DNA of 64,000 nt from Dehalococcoidia bacterium. GTDB taxonomy: Bacteria; Chloroflexota; Dehalococcoidia; GIF9; AB-539-J10. The translations under genes and the position numbers were made by a program. Location: the NCBI GenBank assembly GCA_030615625.1, contig JAUWYX010000001.1, positions 1 through 64,000 on the forward strand, given 5' to 3'. Of this stretch, positions 60,259-64,000 are shown piece by piece. The first letter of the stretch is position 1, and each line of letters starts with the position of its first letter. The notes under the pieces are model-generated. The model had not been told where the DNA came from. It ran no database searches and saw only the letters and a list, made by a program, of their open reading frames with translations.

Positions 60259-60894
60259 TTATATCGGGGGTATGAGGAGGCTCTTTAATTGAGTCAAATC
60301 GCTAAGAGATTCCTGATGGTTTCTCCCCGACCTGTCAAGATAGAGAGCATTTATGCCAGCCTGTCGGGCATTGAGGAAATCAAATTGCCAGTTATCACCC
60401 ACATGGGTGATCTGGCTTGGCTCGACGCCCATCTCTTCACATATCCTGAGGTAAAAATCAGGGTTTTTTAATTGCCTATAATGTGAAACGGAAGAAAAAA
60501 TTCGAACAAAATAAGGTTTGATATCTCGCAATAAGACATGCAGTAGCTCCAGTGGCGTGCCTGAGGCAACAATTAACTTATATTCACTGGCTAAGGAAGA
60601 AAGGACCTCAGTTATCTCAGGATAATAGGCTATCTTACTCAGGCAGCTCTGTATCACTGGCTCAGAAGAACCCAAGCCGAGATAGCTAAACCAGTATTCG
60701 ATATCATACCACTCAAGCCTCTGGTCGCCGATCTTGTCATATTCCTCAGCGATGTGCCTCTTGGCTTGAGCAAGGTCAAGTCCTTTTTTCTGAGCATAAA
60801 GCGCAGGGATAGCCTCATGCCATATAGCCTCGCTGAAATCAGGTGTTACCACTGTTCCCTCAGCATCAAAAGAGATTAATTCAATTTGCTTCAT
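60259..60894 (-). CDS. HAD-family hydrolase
   Basis: A 211-residue haloacid dehalogenase-like phosphatase. Motif I is SFDAEGTVV, where the second Asp of DxD is Glu. Motif II is in LIVASGTPLELL, motif III Lys in LKNPDFYLRI, and motif IV in THVGDNWQFDFLNARQAG. A helical cap lies at about residues 18-85. The start ATG 60894 leaves the divergent radical SAM gene a clear upstream region. The substrate is unknown. Confidence 0.86.
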   Translation of the reverse strand: MKQIELISFDAEGTVVTPDFSEAIWHEAIPALYAQKKGLDLAQAKRHIAEEYDKIGDQRLEWYDIEYWFSYLGLGSSEPVIQSCLSKIAYYPEITEVLSSLASEYKLIVASGTPLELLHVLLRDIKPYFVRIFSSVSHYRQLKNPDFYLRICEEMGVEPSQITHVGDNWQFDFLNARQAGINALYLDRSGRNHQESLSDLTQLKSLLIPPI

Positions 60895-60973
60895 TTGAAA
60901 TACTGATATTATCATGGTAAGGAAGCGAAAGTCCATTTGCCTATTCCCCTCCCAGCACGCTAAAATACGCAGA

Positions 60974-62137
60974 ATGCTAAGTTACTCAGTCACAGAGAAG
61001 CTGAGCCATACCTTTGAGCTAGGTCCTATAAGACCTCCTAGTGAAGCTTATTCCCTGCTGATAAGGGCGACCAGAAATTGCCCCTGGAATAGATGCCAGT
61101 TCTGCCCTGTATACAAAGGCAGTAAGTTTGAGCTGAGGCCAGTAAAAGAGATTATAAAAGATATTGAGGCGGTTAAGGCTATCAGCGAGGGTATAAAAGA
61201 AATAGCCTGGAAGATGGGCTATGGCAACAAAGTGAGAGAGGTAGCGGCAATGTTCTCTAACCAATCTCAATATGGGCAATGTGTGCATAATGTTGCCCTC
61301 TGGCTTGGGACAAGAGGAAAGACAGCCTTCCTCCAGGATTCTAATACCTTAATCATGCGCACCCCTGAGCTAACTCAGGTGATTACTTTCTTGAGAAAAA
61401 CCTTTCCCAGCTTAAACAGAGTAACTACATATGGGCGGTCTCATACGGCAGCCAGGAAGTCGTTAGCAGAGTTAAAGGAACTCAAGGATGCCGGGCTAGA
61501 TAGGATTCACATCGGATTGGAGACTGGCTACGACCCTTTGCTGGCTTATATGGAAAAAGGATGCACTGCTAAGAACCACATTGAGGGTGGAAAGAAAGTG
61601 AAAGAAGCAGGCATTTCTCTGTGTGAATATGTTATGCCTGGTCTTGGGGGCAAGAAAATGTCTCAAGAGCATGCCCGGGAAACAGCTAAGGTGTTAAACG
61701 AGATTGACCCTGATTATATCAGGCTGCGCAGCCTCCACGTTTCTCCCACGATGCCGTTGTGGGCCAGGTTGCAGGACGGAGATTTTGAGCTGCAAACAGA
61801 AGACGAAGTAGTAAGGGAAATAGGTGTTTTCATCGAAAACTTGCAAGTTACCAGCTATCTTAAGAATGACCATATACTTAACTTGTTGATGGAAGTCGAA
61901 GGCCAAATGCCCGAGGATAAGGGAAAATGCCTCAATATTATAAATAAGTATTTATCTTTGCCAGATGAGGAAAGGCTCAATTTCAAAGTTGGCAGGCGGA
62001 CTGGTTTGTACAATAGGCTACCTGACCTCAGTGATAGCTACAAACATGATAAAATAGAACAAGCTATAAAACACCTCAGAGCACAGGGTAGCAATGTTGA
62101 GGAGGCGATATTCAGGCTGAAGAATAGCTTTATTTAA
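60974..62137 (+). CDS. Radical SAM protein
   Basis: A 387-residue enzyme from ATG 60974. The cluster motif is ATRNCPWNRCQFCPVYKG, with C-x4-C-x2-C spacing instead of the classic C-x3-C-x2-C. This variant occurs in a COG1032-like group that lacks a B12 domain. RIHIGLETGYDPLLAYMEKG and CEYVMPGLGGKKMS are typical later parts. The last 110 residues are helical. A radical reaction on an unknown substrate is expected. It diverges from the HAD gene; two tiny genes follow. Confidence 0.9.
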   Translation: MLSYSVTEKLSHTFELGPIRPPSEAYSLLIRATRNCPWNRCQFCPVYKGSKFELRPVKEIIKDIEAVKAISEGIKEIAWKMGYGNKVREVAAMFSNQSQYGQCVHNVALWLGTRGKTAFLQDSNTLIMRTPELTQVITFLRKTFPSLNRVTTYGRSHTAARKSLAELKELKDAGLDRIHIGLETGYDPLLAYMEKGCTAKNHIEGGKKVKEAGISLCEYVMPGLGGKKMSQEHARETAKVLNEIDPDYIRLRSLHVSPTMPLWARLQDGDFELQTEDEVVREIGVFIENLQVTSYLKNDHILNLLMEVEGQMPEDKGKCLNIINKYLSLPDEERLNFKVGRRTGLYNRLPDLSDSYKHDKIEQAIKHLRAQGSNVEEAIFRLKNSFI

Positions 62138-62147
62138 GGGGAGAATC

Positions 62148-62276
62148 GTGGCAAAAGGATTTGTAAACCTAAATCGTTTCAAGCATGGCCGGGCAATAAA
62201 GCGGAATAGCAAACAAAAAGCCGATTTACAGGGCGGCAAGGGTATCAGAGGAAGAAAGGTTAAATTTCGTGGCTAA
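62148..62276 (+). CDS. Possible 42-residue basic protein
   Basis: GTG 62148, with AAGGGGAG 4 bases upstream, starts a frame of 42 residues. About a third are Lys, Arg or His, with Gly-rich ends (FKHGRAIKRNSKQK, RGRKVKFRG). It starts 11 bases after the radical SAM stop. It could be a nucleic-acid-binding peptide or a precursor substrate. It might also be chance. Confidence 0.4.
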   Translation: MAKGFVNLNRFKHGRAIKRNSKQKADLQGGKGIRGRKVKFRG

Positions 62277-62427
62277 AATAGATGAATTTACCTTTGGCTC
62301 TGCGGAAAGCTGGGCTAAGGGGAAAAATCTAAGCCTATTGGTTCAGCCAACCTATGACGCCGTAGCCAGGCCAAACGAGCTTGCCAAACAAAAGCAGGTT
62401 GCTGCCTTGATTCACACAACCTGCTAA
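62269..62427 (+). CDS. Possible 52-residue protein
   Basis: GTG 62269 overlaps the stop of the previous small frame by 8 bases. The product of 52 residues has AKIDEFTFGSAESWAKGK near the start and ends with TTC. I do not recognise it. The chain of overlaps after the radical SAM gene supports translation. Confidence 0.35.
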   Translation: MAKIDEFTFGSAESWAKGKNLSLLVQPTYDAVARPNELAKQKQVAALIHTTC

Positions 62428-62441
62428 GGCATAAATTTATC

Positions 62442-62876
62442 TCAGCGTGATTTCTCTATAATGCTCTCAGTTGTGCTTCCGGTGTTCTCTTTCACATGGA
62501 TAAATAAGTAAATAAGTTCCCTAGTTGCAAGCAATAGTAGCCATGCCAGGAATGAGCCAATTATTCCTAGTACAATCCGCAACCCACCTCCAAATCCACC
62601 CGTTGTAATTCCCCAAAAAAGCGAACCGATAAAGCCAATTGTCAGTACTATCCATGCTATGACCCTCAAAACACTAATTGCGTATTTTATATAATAGTAC
62701 TCCTGTGGCTTGCCTGCCTTACGTCTCCTTTGCAGAAAATTACGTATCCTCTGGGGTATTGGCAGCCGCAGCCTTTTAACGAGTTTGCGGAACAGCGCAC
62801 CAATAAAGCCAAGTACGAGTGCTACCCGACCTATGACTCTCAAAATACTACCCCGTGCGCTAGCAAAATATGTCAA
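62442..62876 (-). CDS. Membrane protein, duplicated motif paralogue
   Basis: The 144-residue protein has an N-terminal partial copy (LRVIGRVALVLGFIGALF), a basic linker (RLPIPQRIRNFLQRRRKAG), then a full unit with three hydrophobic segments (LRVIAWIVLTIGFIGSLFWG, LGIIGSFLAWLLLLATREL). It closely resembles the upstream neighbour, overlapping it by 4 bases. Function is unknown. Confidence 0.72.
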   Translation of the reverse strand: MTYFASARGSILRVIGRVALVLGFIGALFRKLVKRLRLPIPQRIRNFLQRRRKAGKPQEYYYIKYAISVLRVIAWIVLTIGFIGSLFWGITTGGFGGGLRIVLGIIGSFLAWLLLLATRELIYLFIHVKENTGSTTESIIEKSR

Positions 62877-63175
62877 TCTGATTCCTTTATAATGCGCTCG
62901 GCGGTGTTTCTGGTGTTCTCTTCTACGTCCATAAACAGGTAAAAGAGTTCACTGGCGGCAAGCAAGAATACCCACGCCAGAAATGAGACAATTATTCCCC
63001 CAATAGCCATGAAAATACCTGTAACTGCACCTCCCACTCCACCTATAGCTCCATTGTCAGCGCCGCCCGTCATAATTCCGAAAACAATCGAACCAATAAC
63101 GCCAAGTACCAGTACTATCCACCCCACAACTCTCAAAACCTTGGCTGCAAAGGGTAGAAAACTATACTTTTGCAT
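62873..63175 (-). CDS. Membrane protein paralogue
   Basis: A 100-residue protein with the unit LRVVGWIVLVLGVIGSIVFG, a Gly-rich linker, then IVSFLAWVFLLAASELFYLF and a charged ENTRNTAERI tail. The tail ENTxxTxExIIxxS also ends the downstream paralogue. AAAGGAGG precedes ATG. The two were made by local duplication. Confidence 0.75.
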   Translation of the reverse strand: MQKYSFLPFAAKVLRVVGWIVLVLGVIGSIVFGIMTGGADNGAIGGVGGAVTGIFMAIGGIIVSFLAWVFLLAASELFYLFMDVEENTRNTAERIIKESD

Positions 63176-63272
63176 CTTGCCTCCTTTCTGTACTCAAAGT
63201 TTTTCAAACAATATCTTGTAGTTGCCTGACTCATCAGGCACAATCACTTCATAACTTGCAGAACCTTGGACT

Positions 63273-63587
63273 TTATTCAAATTCGCCCTTCCCCAAGCTG
63301 ACGAATATAATGGCGAGTATCCCAAGAAGACCCCAAGGACCAAAGAATGCACAGATAGACCCGGCAAGCGCCAGTCCCCAAATCTTTCTTTTTAAGGCGC
63401 ATATACCACCAGTGATAGCAATTATCCCCAATACAATTATGGGAGCACCAATGGCGCTAAACCATGGCATCCAAAAGAACCATCCGATGCTACCGACTAC
63501 AGTAAATACTATACCGACGATCACACCAATGACTCCTGCAATAATACAGAGTATGCCCGCAGCTGTCGGCTTCCATGTTTCCTGCAT
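63273..63587 (-). CDS. Small four-helix membrane protein
   Basis: A 104-residue protein with four hydrophobic segments (AAGILCIIAGVIGVIVGIVF; WFFWMPWFSAIGAPIIVLGI; ALKRKIWGLALAGSICAFF; GLLGILAIIFVSL). The pattern resembles DUF4064-like membrane proteins that track cellular stress, but the match is weak. AGGAGG precedes ATG. It is upstream of the two paralogues on the same strand. Confidence 0.72.
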   Translation of the reverse strand: MQETWKPTAAGILCIIAGVIGVIVGIVFTVVGSIGWFFWMPWFSAIGAPIIVLGIIAITGGICALKRKIWGLALAGSICAFFGPWGLLGILAIIFVSLGKGEFE

Positions 63588-63775
63588 TTCTCGTCCCTCC
63601 TTTTTTTACATAACGATATAATCAGAAGCTCTCATTGTCAATACCCCAAAACCTCAATCACCAACGCGGCAGCGGGTTTGCCTGCCGTAACCCAGCCCGG
63701 CGCGGCAACCACCACACCCCTGCCTTGTCGCAATAGTAATCCTCACAACCCCCAGGCAACCATCTAAAGAGCTCA
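63588..63775. other. Intergenic region with short hairpin
   Basis: No gene. CGGCAG (63667-63672) and CTGCCG (63682-63687) form a small hairpin. The remainder is C-rich with no clear signal. Confidence 0.35.
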
Positions 63776-63943
63776 TCAAGGCATGCACCAAGGCATGAGT
63801 TCCCAGTGCATGCATACCACGCCCACCTTGAATAGAATGAACATGATTGCCCCGATTATCACAGATATTCCCAGGCTAATAAGAAACATCCTCCACCACA
63901 TTCCCCAAGCTAATTTCCAGGTTGGCTTTACCTCGTTATCCAT
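63776..63943 (-). CDS. 55-residue single-helix membrane protein
   Basis: ATG 63943 is preceded by GGAGAAAGAGCAG. The product has a Trp-rich start (KPTWKLAWGMWWRM), one membrane segment (FLISLGISVIIGAIMFILF) and a short tail with two Cys. It lies upstream of three small membrane proteins on the same strand. Function is unknown. Confidence 0.55.
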   Translation of the reverse strand: MDNEVKPTWKLAWGMWWRMFLISLGISVIIGAIMFILFKVGVVCMHWELMPWCMP

Positions 63944-64000
63944 CTGCTCTTTCTCCTTTCTTTGTTTTCTCAGGTTCCAAGCCTCTCAATTGATTGAGTA

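Overview
The window looks like a chromosome segment of an anaerobic bacterium of the Chloroflexota, most likely the class Dehalococcoidia. This is inferred from gene content and style and was not tested by any search. The pointers are non-pyrrolysine MttB/corrinoid methyltransferase genes, LL-diaminopimelate aminotransferase, ThyX, a pair of PAC2 proteins, Cys-rich small proteins, and dispersed GTCATTG/CAATGAC-type repeats. The genes are densely packed, mostly on the minus strand, with many ATGA or TAATG overlaps. There are no rRNA genes and no CRISPR array.

Region by region. 1-6000: a zinc-ribbon coiled-coil protein cut by the window edge, RNase P RNA, a YfcE phosphodiesterase, a MEMO-family protein, two unrecognised proteins, and rplJ-rplL behind an L10 leader; the L7/L12 protein carries a long Lys/Glu repeat extension. 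6077-10422: a YifB/ComM ATPase downstream of two PAC2 genes, a coiled-coil protein, and acpS. 10465-19757: a one-carbon and nitrogen cluster, in transcription order a corrinoid-activation protein, MttB-1, a methyl-pterin:corrinoid methyltransferase, corrinoid protein 1, MttB-2, corrinoid protein 2, an asparagine synthetase-like protein without its N-terminal Cys, and glutamine synthetase. A perfect palindrome occurs both inside this cluster and upstream of it. 20337-22610: a YbjQ-like protein, a small membrane protein and glutamine-dependent NAD synthetase.

22939-28404: hisF, then NuoE-, NuoF- and NuoG-like subunits followed by an FMN glutamate-synthase-like protein that lacks the usual 3Fe-4S motif and has a Cys-rich N-terminus instead. 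28671-33552: an ABC ATPase remnant, an LhgO-type oxidase, and a xer / unknown / xer module preceded by a dif-like 11-6-11 palindrome, then a YggS protein. 33583-40765: a seven-gene housekeeping operon (prenyl synthase, pgk, tpiA, miaA, dapF, dapL, hflX) in which hflX seems to begin at an AUA codon. 40875-41593: a strong promoter overlapped by a CIRCE operator, driving three small Cys/His-rich proteins.

41649-50639: seven tRNA genes interleaved with thyX, glpK, ccdA with an oddly permuted redoxin, fabF-acpP, rnhA, pyrE and lepB. The 3' end of the tRNA-Asn gene is duplicated 634 bp away, bracketing an AT-rich C39-like protease gene, which is the signature of a small integrated element. 50735-63943: cinA-speD-speB-M50 protease, thiC, rph, a DEDD exonuclease, a transglutaminase-like protein, split transketolase, a HAD hydrolase, a radical SAM protein, two tiny ORFs, and a run of small membrane proteins.

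Taken together, the unusual parts suggest anaerobic methyl transfer to a pterin (probably tetrahydrofolate) with ammonia or glutamine handling nearby, and an NAD(P)H-linked flavin and Fe-S enzyme of unknown substrate. The strongest candidates for something undescribed are the NuoEFG / glutamate-synthase-like complex, the tRNA-Asn mini-element, the CIRCE-controlled zinc-protein operon and the xer module.
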